Shown here: one piece after another, positions 33,815 through 44,166 of the stretch
How positions within the stretch are numbered: the first letter of the stretch is position 1
How the letters are laid out: every line of letters begins with the position of its first letter
Source: Clostridiales bacterium
GTDB taxonomy: Bacteria; Bacillota; Clostridia; Saccharofermentanales; Saccharofermentanaceae
Reading direction: 5' to 3'
Assembly (NCBI GenBank): GCA_017509245.1
Contig: JAFWQC010000090.1
Coordinates: forward strand, 1-56,755
Length of the DNA stretch: 56,755 bases
Position numbers and translations under genes: made by a program
Notes under the pieces: generated by a model
The model's database searches: none
The model's input: the letters and a program-made list of their open reading frames with translations, nothing else
Told to the model about the DNA's origin: nothing

Positions 33815-34543
33815 TTAGTAATCTATAACAATCTCATTCATTAAAGTATAACCTTCAGGAACCTCATCAGAAACCCCAACAATGTCACCAACCCATTCAC
33901 CTATGCCGTAGTACCCGTGTCTTAACAAATACGGCAGCGGATCAGCACTAAGTTTAAAGTGATTTGGCTGTTTCGAAAACCTTTTCCCTTCCGGTTTATC
34001 CGGGTCGTATATGACTCCTTTTCGAGGCATGTTTATAACTGTATCTTCGATTGAATAGTATTGCTTCTTCGTGTGATTCAAAGTGTATTTGTAATCTTTA
34101 CCCGTTCTTGTGAACAGGCCCGTATACGGATTATTGATATCAACCTTGTATTCGTTAAAGGCCTCCGGTTCCCCGCTCTTCACGTCACGCACATAAAAAT
34201 CTATTTCGCGACGAACTTCCTTCTCTGCAGCCGAAAACCAGCCAGATATATTCTTATAGCTTTCTACTACGGTATCAATACCAACGCCTTCATATCCGCT
34301 TTCAACCGAATGATCGTAAAGTGTCTTCAGTGTTGCATTGTCTTCGTCTCTCGTTAGAGCTTGAGAATCACCCATAAAGACAACATGCGAACCACGCCAC
34401 TCGTTAGCAAGAAGCTCTCTGAATGCGCACAAAAAAGCATTATGCGGAGCAGATGATTCCAGCAACTTGTTTCCTAAATCAAAATCCGCAGGACAAATAT
34501 ACTCTTTTCTATCTACATTTACCCAATTATAGTATTCACCCAT
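33815..34543 (-). CDS. Hypothetical cytosolic protein
   Basis: A 242-residue, charged, Tyr- and Trp-rich protein without signal peptide or membrane segment. The start MGEYYNWVNVDRKEYICPADFDLGNKL and the absence of any recognised motif recall immunity-type or toxin-associated proteins, but no toxin gene is adjacent. Function unknown. Confidence 0.55.
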   Translation of the reverse strand: MGEYYNWVNVDRKEYICPADFDLGNKLLESSAPHNAFLCAFRELLANEWRGSHVVFMGDSQALTRDEDNATLKTLYDHSVESGYEGVGIDTVVESYKNISGWFSAAEKEVRREIDFYVRDVKSGEPEAFNEYKVDINNPYTGLFTRTGKDYKYTLNHTKKQYYSIEDTVINMPRKGVIYDPDKPEGKRFSKQPNHFKLSADPLPYLLRHGYYGIGEWVGDIVGVSDEVPEGYTLMNEIVIDY

Positions 34544-34662
34544 AAGAATTATCCCTGCCAGTTTAATCTATCTAATTGTTGATTAAATGATCTGCTGTAT
34601 TGAAGTTCCAAGGCTCCGGGCTTCATCTTCTTTTCCGGCTCCAAAACATGTACGAGATCTTC

Positions 34663-35121
34663 TTACATAATCATCCTTTTCCCCGTTGATTTTATGATCT
34701 CTTCCAAAACATCTACTGCATTAGCCACCATCTTAGGACAGAAATCAGTAAACAGCTTGTTTTCTCTGGCATACCTTATGCCTTCTTCCGTCCTGATATC
34801 GCATCCTAACAGTTCGTTGCAGATATATGAGCCGCTCTTTTCTTCAAAGCCGTTCATCATCTCAACATTTACCTTATTGGCTCTCATGCGGCTTTCAACA
34901 TCATCTTTGTTGAATTGACCATACATAAGGCCCAACACCATCAAAGCACCGGTACATGCTCCGCAGACTTCACCCTTACGCATACCGGCTCCAAAACATG
35001 CGCCTAATCTCAATGCCTGTTCTTCAGTAATTCCTAATTCGGGAGCAAATGCTGCCAGAACTGCCTGAGAACAGTGAAACTTATCTGAAAAATACTGTAG
35101 TGCTTTTTCTTTGTGTGACAT
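34663..35121 (-). CDS. C_GCAxxG_C_C family protein
   Basis: A 152-residue protein of the C_GCAxxG_C_C family: FHCSQAVL, then GEVCGACTGALMVLG (the GCAxxG-like core), later ICNELLGCD and FCPKMV. The conserved cysteines may bind a metal or a redox cofactor; the family has no firm function. Its stop lies near 34663 and no close operon partner is seen. Confidence 0.82.
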   Translation of the reverse strand: MSHKEKALQYFSDKFHCSQAVLAAFAPELGITEEQALRLGACFGAGMRKGEVCGACTGALMVLGLMYGQFNKDDVESRMRANKVNVEMMNGFEEKSGSYICNELLGCDIRTEEGIRYARENKLFTDFCPKMVANAVDVLEEIIKSTGKRMIM

Positions 35122-35129
35122 ATTTCGTA

Positions 35130-35231
35130 TTATAACAAAAGAACCGGACTAACCCGGTTCTCAAGTTCTTTTACAAGAAACGAATTGTTACCGTCTTTGG
35201 TTTCTTTAATTCTGTCACATACTCCGCACAT
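35130..35231 (-). pseudogene. N-terminal fragment of a HIT-family protein
   Basis: A 33-codon ORF with a fair ribosome site (GGGAG before ATG 35231) starts MCGVCDRIKETKDGNNSFL, continuing VKELE, as HIT-type hydrolases of Clostridia do. The rest of the fold, including the His triad, is absent, and the frame ends in a terminator-like hairpin. It is most likely the stub left by a deletion; a small Cys-containing protein cannot be ruled out. Confidence 0.45.
35140..35163 (-). terminator. Terminator overlapping the HIT remnant
   Basis: AGAACCGG and CCGGTTCT form an eight-base stem with a short loop. The minus-strand side continues TTTTG, so it can end minus-strand transcripts such as that from the GNAT gene or the sulfur operon. 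Confidence 0.6.
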
Positions 35232-35467
35232 AGAATCTCCCTACAAACTTCGATTTGTTATCATCATCCGGAGGGAATAATCATAACCGTCATACTGTTT
35301 CCAGGCAATGTTCTCTGCCCTTATTTCATGAACACAACCGCTGCCTAAAGCAGCCCCTCACACAGGGCTATTATATCACGCGAATATTTTATAAGAGATT
35401 TTCTGACTGAGACGCCCCACGGTGCCGCGGCAAGGCAGGTTCGAGGGACAGGACTTGGACGGGAGCC

Positions 35468-35986
35468 TCAATAATGCTCACCGATGATCTTTTCCATATA
35501 TATCATGTTATACCAGCGGCCGAACTTGTAACCGCATTTGTGGAACTCACCGTTCTTAACATAACCCAGATGCGCATGGAACTGCTCGCTGTTTGAGGTA
35601 AGATGCTCATCTTCAACGACAGGATCGGCGATGCAGGCATAGAGATTGATGATGCCTCTTGCCTTCAATTCCTTTTCGAGCTCTCCGTAAAGAAGTCTTC
35701 CGTACCCCTTTCCGTGTGAATTACGGTCAAGATAGATCGTTACTTCACAGGAGTGATCGTAGGCTGCGCGGTCGTAAAAGACTCCTGCGTAAGCATATCC
35801 TTCGATCCTGCCGTCCTTTTCAAGGACGAGATAAGGATAACGCGCAAGAGTCTTGGTAATTCGTTTTTTAAATTCATCCGGTGATGGAACATCGATCTCG
35901 AAAGTTATCGCAGTATTCTCAACATAATACGAATAGATCTCAAGGATCCTTCCGGCATCGTCCGGCAGTGCACTTCGGATAAGCAT
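35468..35986 (-). CDS. GNAT N-acetyltransferase (phosphinothricin-type)
   Basis: A 172-residue GNAT: MLIRSALPDDAGRILEIY, the acetyl-CoA loop RNSHGKGYGRLLY, and the C-terminal HLGYVKNGEFHKCGYKFGRWYNM typical of the phosphinothricin (PAT-like) branch. Related enzymes acetylate L-methionine sulfone or sulfoximine, which fits the sulfur operon it follows (12 bases from the preceding gene). The exact substrate is not known. Confidence 0.87.
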   Translation of the reverse strand: MLIRSALPDDAGRILEIYSYYVENTAITFEIDVPSPDEFKKRITKTLARYPYLVLEKDGRIEGYAYAGVFYDRAAYDHSCEVTIYLDRNSHGKGYGRLLYGELEKELKARGIINLYACIADPVVEDEHLTSNSEQFHAHLGYVKNGEFHKCGYKFGRWYNMIYMEKIIGEHY

Positions 35987-35997
35987 TTTCGTCTCCG

Positions 35998-36606
35998 TCA
36001 GTCTAAGATAAGTTTCCCGTCTTCAGTAAATTTCAAAGTCGCGTTCTCCGCATGCATCATGACCGGCCTGTACCGGAATGGCCTGATGTCGCCTGAGGGC
36101 GTGGATATGACCGTACCGTAAACCGGCTCAATGCTTCTGATGCTGCCGTTCTCATAGAGTTCTATTCCGAGCTTTGTCTTGATAAGTCCTGCAGGAGTCT
36201 TTATGCTCAGTTCGTCAGACGGCCAGAGCGTGATGCTCCTTATCTTTCCGGACGGGTAGAAAAAGATGCATTCGGGCTTTATGCGGTATGTCCCGCCCGC
36301 GATCTCGAAATCATATTCAGGAGCGTATTCTGCTTCCTCTTCGATGCTCCAGTATGCGCTGATCTGGCCATACAAGGGGAAGATCCTTTTCGCATTGCCG
36401 TCTTCGTAAAACGTGATCAGCTCAGCCTGGAAGTCGCCTGACGGGAAAGACAATACCTGAGGCTCTTCAAGATAGACGCTTCTTAACGCTCCGGAGTCAT
36501 ATAAACAGACCGCGCAGCGGTGCTTCTTTCTGTAGTCCGAAGCTCCGCTGCACGGAAGGAGATTACCGTACTTGGTACTAATGAAAGCCAAACTATCAGT
36601 TACCAA
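35998..36606 (-). CDS. Protein with MORN-like beta repeats
   Basis: A 202-residue protein with about five copies of a Y-x-x-G-x-h-x-S-I motif: LYDSGALRSV, FYEDGNAKRIFPLYG, FYPSGKIRSITLWP, LYENGSIRSIEPVYG and FTEDGKLILD. These resemble MORN-variant repeats. It overlaps metQ by 11 bases. No normal start is obvious: TTG 36606 overlaps metQ, TTG 36591 comes after it, so translation is probably coupled to metQ. Function unknown. Confidence 0.65.
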   Translation of the reverse strand: MVTDSLAFISTKYGNLLPCSGASDYRKKHRCAVCLYDSGALRSVYLEEPQVLSFPSGDFQAELITFYEDGNAKRIFPLYGQISAYWSIEEEAEYAPEYDFEIAGGTYRIKPECIFFYPSGKIRSITLWPSDELSIKTPAGLIKTKLGIELYENGSIRSIEPVYGTVISTPSGDIRPFRYRPVMMHAENATLKFTEDGKLILD

Positions 36607-37495
36607 GGGTGATAACGGGGATTACCGCACCGTTGTACTTGTCAGCGATCCACTGCTGTGTCTCTTCTGAAAGGAGTGCATCGATGAGTGCCTTTACTGC
36701 AGGATTGTCACGGTCTTCTTCTCTTACTGCGATGATGTTTGCATAAGGGCTGTCCTTACCTTCGCTGAAGAGCTTTGCTGATGTAATGCCTGCTTCAAGA
36801 GCCTTGTTTGTATTTGTGATGAAGAAATCATAGTCATCCTTTGTAGGAATGATCTGTGCGGAATCGATCTCGACGATCTTGATGGACTTCTTATATTCAG
36901 TAATGTCCTTTACGGATGCGCTGAGTGAATCCTTTGCTGCAGGATCAAGAGTGATAAAGCCGTTCTCTTCAAGGATACGGAGCGCCCTGTATTCATTTGT
37001 TCCGTCGTTGGGGATTGCAACAACTGCATCAGCAGGGATCTCTTCTGTGGATGAGTACTTATCTGAATATGCTGTGATGGGTTCGATGTGGATTCCGCCT
37101 GCGCTTACAAGCTTGTAGCCGTTAGCCTGAACTTCGCTCTCAAGATAAGGAAGGTGCTGGAAGTAGTTGAAGTCGATCTCGCCCGAATTGAGTCTCTCAT
37201 TGGTTGTTGGGTCTGCTGCTGTTGCTACGAGTACGATCTCGATGCCCTGCTCAGCGAGGATGGGCTTTACGTGCTCAATGATCTCAGAGTGAGGTACAAG
37301 ATCTACGATGCCCTTCAAGACGACCTTGCCGTCAGCATTTGCCTGTGCGTCAGATGCCGTAGCACTGTCCTGTGATGTAACTGCATCAGAAGATGCGGGA
37401 GTCTGGGCGGGCTTTTGTGCGCATGCGCCGAGATTGAATACTAAAGCGCCTAAAGCGATGGTTGATAATAACTTTTTAACTAATGTGTTTTTCAT
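36596..37495 (-). CDS. metQ: MetQ/NlpA-type substrate-binding lipoprotein
   Basis: A 299-residue lipoprotein with lipobox LGAC (Cys 25), a Ser/Ala/Thr linker and the NlpA-type binding fold (VDLVPHSEIIEHVKPILAEQG, FNYFQHLPYLE). It brings methionine or a related thioether to the MetNI pump. It is part of the operon with the nitrogenase-like genes, so the natural ligand could be a methylthio compound. Confidence 0.93.
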   Translation of the reverse strand: MKNTLVKKLLSTIALGALVFNLGACAQKPAQTPASSDAVTSQDSATASDAQANADGKVVLKGIVDLVPHSEIIEHVKPILAEQGIEIVLVATAADPTTNERLNSGEIDFNYFQHLPYLESEVQANGYKLVSAGGIHIEPITAYSDKYSSTEEIPADAVVAIPNDGTNEYRALRILEENGFITLDPAAKDSLSASVKDITEYKKSIKIVEIDSAQIIPTKDDYDFFITNTNKALEAGITSAKLFSEGKDSPYANIIAVREEDRDNPAVKALIDALLSEETQQWIADKYNGAVIPVITLGN

Positions 37496-37510
37496 GTCTT
37501 TTACTCCTTA

Positions 37511-38221
37511 TTAAACAAGATTACGTGTTTTTAAAATTCTCTTTGACACCAGATTTCCGATGCCCTGTATCAGCTGTACCAGAACGATGAGTATGTATAC
37601 ACACGCAAACAGTCTGTCATGCTGAAATCTCTGATATCCGTATCTGACTGCGATGTCGCCGATACCTCCTGCACCAAACATTCCGGCGAGGGCCGTCATG
37701 GACAATACAGTGATCACGGATACCGTGAATCCTCTGATAAGTGACGGCAGTGTCTCAGGAAGAAGCACTTTGAAGATGATGCTTATGTTCTTGCTTCCCA
37801 TCGCCTGAGCCGCTTCGATCTTACCTTTGTCGATCTCCAGAAGGCTGCTCTCAACGATACGCGCATACATCGGAATGCAGCTTGCCGCTATTGCGATGAT
37901 ACATGCGTTGGTGCCGTATGATTTTCCGAAGATCAGTCTTGCGACCGGTATCATGAGGATTATCATGATCATCTGAGGCAAAGACCTTAAACAGTTGATC
38001 ATCCACCCTGATAATGTGTATGACAGTTTCAGAGGGATCAAGCCGTTCGGATTTGTTATGTCCAGAAGGATGCCTATGACGATTCCGAACACGAGCATGA
38101 TCACGGATGATATCGCCGTCATGTAGAGTGTCTCACCGATAGGTCCCCAAAGATCTTTCCAAATCTCAGGAGACAACGAAGCAAGAAACACTTCCCAAAA
38201 AGAAGAATCCAATAAACTCAT
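37511..38221 (-). CDS. metI: MetI-type ABC permease
   Basis: A 236-residue permease with five to six membrane helices. The coupling segment (EAAQAMGSKNISIIFKVLLPETLPSLI) is the EAA loop of MetI-type permeases. It sits between metN and metQ with short gaps. It forms the membrane channel of a methionine-type importer. Confidence 0.92.
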   Translation of the reverse strand: MSLLDSSFWEVFLASLSPEIWKDLWGPIGETLYMTAISSVIMLVFGIVIGILLDITNPNGLIPLKLSYTLSGWMINCLRSLPQMIMIILMIPVARLIFGKSYGTNACIIAIAASCIPMYARIVESSLLEIDKGKIEAAQAMGSKNISIIFKVLLPETLPSLIRGFTVSVITVLSMTALAGMFGAGGIGDIAVRYGYQRFQHDRLFACVYILIVLVQLIQGIGNLVSKRILKTRNLV

Positions 38222-38232
38222 CGCCAGTCTCC

Positions 38233-39018
38233 TTAAATGCCTTCACCTTTAGTGAATTCAGGACTTTGAAAGAGCATAAATACCTTTGCAAACAACTCTC
38301 CGGTCTTGCTGTGCGGATTCTCGAAGATGTCTCTTACATGTCCGCTCTCAGTGATCTTTCCGCCTTCAAGAACAGCCATTCTGCTGCAGGTGTACCTGAT
38401 AGCGTCAAGCTCGTGAGTGATCATCAGTATCGTGATCTTGTATTTCTCATTGATCTCCTTTAAGAGATCCAGGATCTGGATGGTTGTCTGAGGATCGAGC
38501 GCCGACGTTGCCTCATCAGAGATGATGAAATCAGGCTTTGTGACGATGGCCCTTGCTATGCCGACTCTCTGCTTCTGTCCGCCGGATAATGCACCCGGAT
38601 GGGCCTTCAGCTTCTCCGTAAGTCCGACGAGTTCTGCAGTTTCCAATACACGCTGTTTTATCTCTTTTCTCGGAACTCCGGATATCTCAAGAGGGTATGC
38701 AATGTTCTGATAGACCGTCATGGAATCGAAAAGATTGAAGTTCTGGAATATCATTCCCATCTTATGACGCTGCTTAAGGAGCTGGTCTTTTGAGAGCGAC
38801 AGAATGTCCGTGTCTCCCAGTTCGATCGTTCCCGAATCAGCCTTTTCGAGCCTGTTGATGCAGCGCGCGAGAGTTGATTTTCCGGCACCGGAGAAACCGA
38901 TGATACCGAATATCTCACCCTTCTCGACTTCAAGGTCTATGCCGTCGAGCACCTTCAGCGGCTGGCCGTGCGGGTAGAATGTCTTATGCAGATCTTTGAT
39001 CTTCAAATATGCACTCAT
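38233..39018 (-). CDS. metN: MetN-type ATPase lacking the regulatory NIL domain
   Basis: A 261-residue ATPase: Walker A GFSGAGKST (41-49), signature LSGGQKQRVG, and Walker B FIISDEATSALD. Ordinary MetN proteins are about 340 residues, with a C-terminal NIL/ACT-like domain through which methionine shuts the pump. That domain is absent here, so transport may not be inhibited by methionine. It starts six bases after the nifB-like gene. Confidence 0.92.
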   Translation of the reverse strand: MSAYLKIKDLHKTFYPHGQPLKVLDGIDLEVEKGEIFGIIGFSGAGKSTLARCINRLEKADSGTIELGDTDILSLSKDQLLKQRHKMGMIFQNFNLFDSMTVYQNIAYPLEISGVPRKEIKQRVLETAELVGLTEKLKAHPGALSGGQKQRVGIARAIVTKPDFIISDEATSALDPQTTIQILDLLKEINEKYKITILMITHELDAIRYTCSRMAVLEGGKITESGHVRDIFENPHSKTGELFAKVFMLFQSPEFTKGEGI

Positions 39019-39024
39019 TTATCC

Positions 39025-40299
39025 TTACCCGTGGCTGAACGTGTCAACTGCCCTTTCTTTTCTGTCTTTATATAATTCGTTATGTAAATCCTTGCCTTTA
39101 CCCGGTATGCCGAGGCTGTCTGCCCTGCAGTGCTGGCAATGACGGAATACTTCCAGGTACTTTCCGGCTTCTGCACGGACTTCTTCCAGGTCGGCGCAGG
39201 TAGGTGCCGGTATATCCTTCATCTCATTCTGGGGAATGAGCGGGATGATATTAAGTATCGAAGCTCCGAGCTCTGATGTCACCTTCGCGACTTCGGGAAT
39301 ATGCTTATCGTTGATGCCGGGAACCAGCACGCTGTTGATCTTGACTACTATTCCCTTTTCGGCAGCTCTCTTTATACCTTCAAGCTGTTTTTCTATAAGT
39401 AAACGTGCACCTTCAATGCCTTCATGCTTTTGGCCCTTCTCATCGATCACAAAGCTGTTTATCTTTGCTTCGATCTCAGGATCTACGGCATTTACCGTTA
39501 CAGTTAAAGTCTCGATCCCGATCCTTGCGATCTCATCGACCTTGTCGGGAAGCCTGAATCCGTTTGTTGAAAGACAGCAGATAAGTTCCGGAAAGTTTTC
39601 CTTTATCAAACTGAATGTCTTCAATGCCTGGTCGTTGGCGAGAGTATCTCCGGGACCTGCTATCCCGACTACTGTGAGCTCCGGACATAATTCCTTTGCT
39701 CTCTTTACTGTCTCAACGGCTTCTTCGGGCTTTAATACCAGCGAACTTACACCGGGCTTTATCTCGGATTTGTTGAATGCCCTTGTGCAGAATTTGCATC
39801 CGATATTGCAGACGGGACTTACGGGAAGATGCACTCTTCCTGCCGTCACATTCGAATGGCCTCCCAGGCATGGATGTCTTTTCTGCAGATTCTCGAAAGA
39901 ACCTTTTTTGAATGTTCCATCGTATACCTTTCTCCTTTTTTCTTCCGTATATTTAGGTGCAAGAATGCTTACTCGGGAAGTGACTATCCTGTCCAACACG
40001 AATGCCACTTTCTTTTCGACATCCACACTCTGTATAAGCTTTTCATCCAGAGCTCTCTTTGCATGAAGTCCTGACTTTGCAGAGAAAACGATATTGCAGT
40101 CGTCGATGGCTTCAGCAAGGCGGTCGATCAGGGAATCGTCATGCTGGAGGCTTACTCCGTAGCTGTCGATCCTTCTCGTATCAACAAGTTCATATTTCTT
40201 GTTCTCGACGTCTATCTCATAGATGTCGAACCTGTCAGCAATACCAAAGTGCCTGTTGATATCTATACCGTCGCCTGTCGCAAATGCCGCTCTGATCAT
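39025..40299 (-). CDS. nifB: NifB-type radical SAM protein with N-terminal NifX-like domain
   Basis: A 424-residue protein. Residues 1-115 look like a NifX/NafY-type cofactor-binding domain (FATGDGIDINRHFGIADRF). Residues about 135-424 form the NifB core: HPCLGGHS, the radical SAM site C164-x3-C168-x2-C171 (CNIGCKFC), GPGDTLAN and the C-terminal HCQHCRADSLGIPGK with NifB cluster ligands. NifB builds the 8Fe-9S-C NifB cofactor. In known fusions the NifX domain is usually C-terminal, so this order is unusual. No nifEN is present, so the cofactor may be used directly by the DK proteins. Confidence 0.93.
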   Translation of the reverse strand: MIRAAFATGDGIDINRHFGIADRFDIYEIDVENKKYELVDTRRIDSYGVSLQHDDSLIDRLAEAIDDCNIVFSAKSGLHAKRALDEKLIQSVDVEKKVAFVLDRIVTSRVSILAPKYTEEKRRKVYDGTFKKGSFENLQKRHPCLGGHSNVTAGRVHLPVSPVCNIGCKFCTRAFNKSEIKPGVSSLVLKPEEAVETVKRAKELCPELTVVGIAGPGDTLANDQALKTFSLIKENFPELICCLSTNGFRLPDKVDEIARIGIETLTVTVNAVDPEIEAKINSFVIDEKGQKHEGIEGARLLIEKQLEGIKRAAEKGIVVKINSVLVPGINDKHIPEVAKVTSELGASILNIIPLIPQNEMKDIPAPTCADLEEVRAEAGKYLEVFRHCQHCRADSLGIPGKGKDLHNELYKDRKERAVDTFSHG

Positions 40300-40310
40300 T
40301 TCTATTTTCC

Positions 40311-42526
<2,216 letters not shown>

Positions 42527-42527
42527 C

Positions 42528-44027
42528 TTAGAAACCTCCTCTTCCCTGAGCACAGCCTTTTCCAGAACCGTCACCCTGGAAATATCCGGGATCCTGGTCG
42601 AACCACCACTTGGTGTAAGGGTTCGATGCGTGCTTGGAATAGTTCTTAATGAACTCGATGGAATCTAATGCATCGTCAATCCGTCTTGCATAGTTAAGAG
42701 CACCCTTGTATCCGATACCGAACTGCTCGTCACCTATAAGAAGTGAAGGAATACCGAACTTGGCTCCCCAGAGTGTCATTCCGCCGTGTCTTGCAAGGAT
42801 CAGATCAGGCTTTATCCTGTTGAGTGCGTTAACGAGCTCACATGCCTGCTTGTTGCAGACTCTGTAGTCAGGAACGTCACCATAGTTCTTAACCGCCTGG
42901 CCCAGGATATCGAGCTTGTCATCACCGCTGTCATAGACAGGATCGTGATGGAATACGGCTGCACCGACAACGTCCATTCCGAGCTCACCGAGCAATGTTA
43001 TAAGTGCCTGTCCGTGAGCTGCGCCTGCTGTTACATATGCTCTCTTGCCCTTGAATCTTTCCTTGAGCTTCTCGATCTCGGGAACATACTTCTCGTGGCC
43101 TTCTTTGATGATCTCTTCTGCGATCTCTTCCTTGCCTACGAGCTTGCCGAATGCACGGAGCCACCTGTCAGTTCCTGCAACACCATATGCCGGCGGTACA
43201 AGGACTTCAGGCACATCGTGAAGCTGGTTTAAGCCTGCTCCCATATATGTCGAGAGCGAAGGGCAGATATGGATCGATGCTGCTGCCTCACTTACATGAG
43301 ATAATTCCTCGACTGTTGAGAAGGGGATGATATACTGCGGTTCATAGCCGAATCTTCTTACTATGTCATCGAAAACATGACTGCCCCAGAAGTTAATGAT
43401 ATTTACCTTATTCGTCTTCTTTTCGGCGGGCTTAACTATGCCTCTTAATACCGTGTGATATGCAGCGTCAAAGCCTGTCGTCCAGATCTTGGATCTGAAG
43501 CCTTCGCAGGTGCATGTGACTATCGGAATTCCAAGTTCTTTTGAAGCTGCATCAACTACTGCTTCTATATCCTCACCGATGATTCCCGATGCACATGAAG
43601 TAGTTACGAAGATCGCATTAGGATGTACTCTGTCGTATGCAAGTCTTATTGTCTCTTCAAGCTTTTTTGCAGCACCGAAGACTGTATCCTTCTCAAGAAT
43701 ATTAGTGCAGAAATATCTTCCTAATGCAGGTGGAAGATCTCTTCTTGCCTGCTCTACTCTGTAGGTGAAGTTGAAATCTGCGAACTCACCTGCACAGCCG
43801 ATCGGTGCGTGATCGATAACTACTGCATCCCTGATCATTGCGAGCTGGCAGAAAGCCTGCTGCTGATTGCAGCCTAAGCATTGTGAGAACTTTCTCTTGC
43901 AGTCCTTGAGCTGGCCTTTAGCTGACTGCTCAACGATCTCTGATGCTGCTCCTGTAAATGCGTTAATTGTTCCGAGTCTTTTCTCGCGGATAACAACGCT
44001 TGGTTCCTTGATGTTTATCTGTGACAT
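42528..44027 (-). CDS. Nitrogenase-like subunit D (MarD/NifD-type)
   Basis: A 499-residue alpha subunit. Cysteines C50, C53 and C60 lie at the N-terminus, C78 in IGCAGEF and C145 in TSCASGIIGED fit the P-cluster-type ligands. C255 (IHICPSLSTYM) and H414 (LARHGGMTLWG) are at the places of the two FeMo-cofactor ligands in NifD. It thus can hold a NifB-derived cofactor. The sulfur setting (MetNIQ, MetY, SsuABC, LysR) favours a Mar-like methylthio-alkane reductase over a true N2-fixing enzyme. AAGGAG lies upstream of the start. Confidence 0.92.
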   Translation of the reverse strand: MSQINIKEPSVVIREKRLGTINAFTGAASEIVEQSAKGQLKDCKRKFSQCLGCNQQQAFCQLAMIRDAVVIDHAPIGCAGEFADFNFTYRVEQARRDLPPALGRYFCTNILEKDTVFGAAKKLEETIRLAYDRVHPNAIFVTTSCASGIIGEDIEAVVDAASKELGIPIVTCTCEGFRSKIWTTGFDAAYHTVLRGIVKPAEKKTNKVNIINFWGSHVFDDIVRRFGYEPQYIIPFSTVEELSHVSEAAASIHICPSLSTYMGAGLNQLHDVPEVLVPPAYGVAGTDRWLRAFGKLVGKEEIAEEIIKEGHEKYVPEIEKLKERFKGKRAYVTAGAAHGQALITLLGELGMDVVGAAVFHHDPVYDSGDDKLDILGQAVKNYGDVPDYRVCNKQACELVNALNRIKPDLILARHGGMTLWGAKFGIPSLLIGDEQFGIGYKGALNYARRIDDALDSIEFIKNYSKHASNPYTKWWFDQDPGYFQGDGSGKGCAQGRGGF

Positions 44028-44049
44028 CCTTATGTAATCTCCTTTTACA

Positions 44050-44068
44050 AAACTACCTGTTTGATAGG
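44050..44068. promoter_or_regulatory. Dyad before the nitrogenase-like operon
   Basis: ACCTATCAAACAGGTAG (minus strand), between the promoter region and ribosome site, resembles but does not fully match the WCCTAYYGA-type dyad of the suf promoter (spacing is shorter). Weak candidate. Confidence 0.3.
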
Positions 44069-44139
44069 TTTTGCTTTGTGCTTAAGTGATGATACTCCTA
44101 CGGTTTTAGAAGTGATAATACGAATGATTGATAGTCAGA

Positions 44140-44156
44140 TATAACCTTGGGTTATA
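44140..44156. promoter_or_regulatory. LysR-type operator before the nitrogenase-like operon
   Basis: TATAACC-TTG-GGTTATA, a perfect 17-base dyad of the LTTR T-N11-A kind, upstream of a TATTAT -10 candidate. Related sites lie at 47428-47452 and 52702-52718. Confidence 0.65.
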
Positions 44157-44166
44157 GCAAAAAAGT

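Larger units (their letters stand above)
35122..35467. other. Gene-poor stretch with a HIT-gene remnant
   Basis: Besides the truncated HIT-like ORF (35130-35231) and its terminator hairpin, nothing is assigned. A GC-rich piece (about 35408-35465, with GGTGCCGCGGC) next to the GNAT stop differs in base composition from its surroundings. Confidence 0.4.

Noticed and set aside
34600..34662. A CCGGCTCCAAAACATG word that also occurs inside the C_GCAxxG gene (near 34985)
   Set aside because: It could be the scrap of a second copy of that gene, but the similar part is too short to support a call.
42527..42574. N-terminal extension of the nifK-like gene into the nifD-like gene
   Set aside because: AGGAGG eight bases before ATG 42526 gives a clear start, and the extension encodes no family-like residues.
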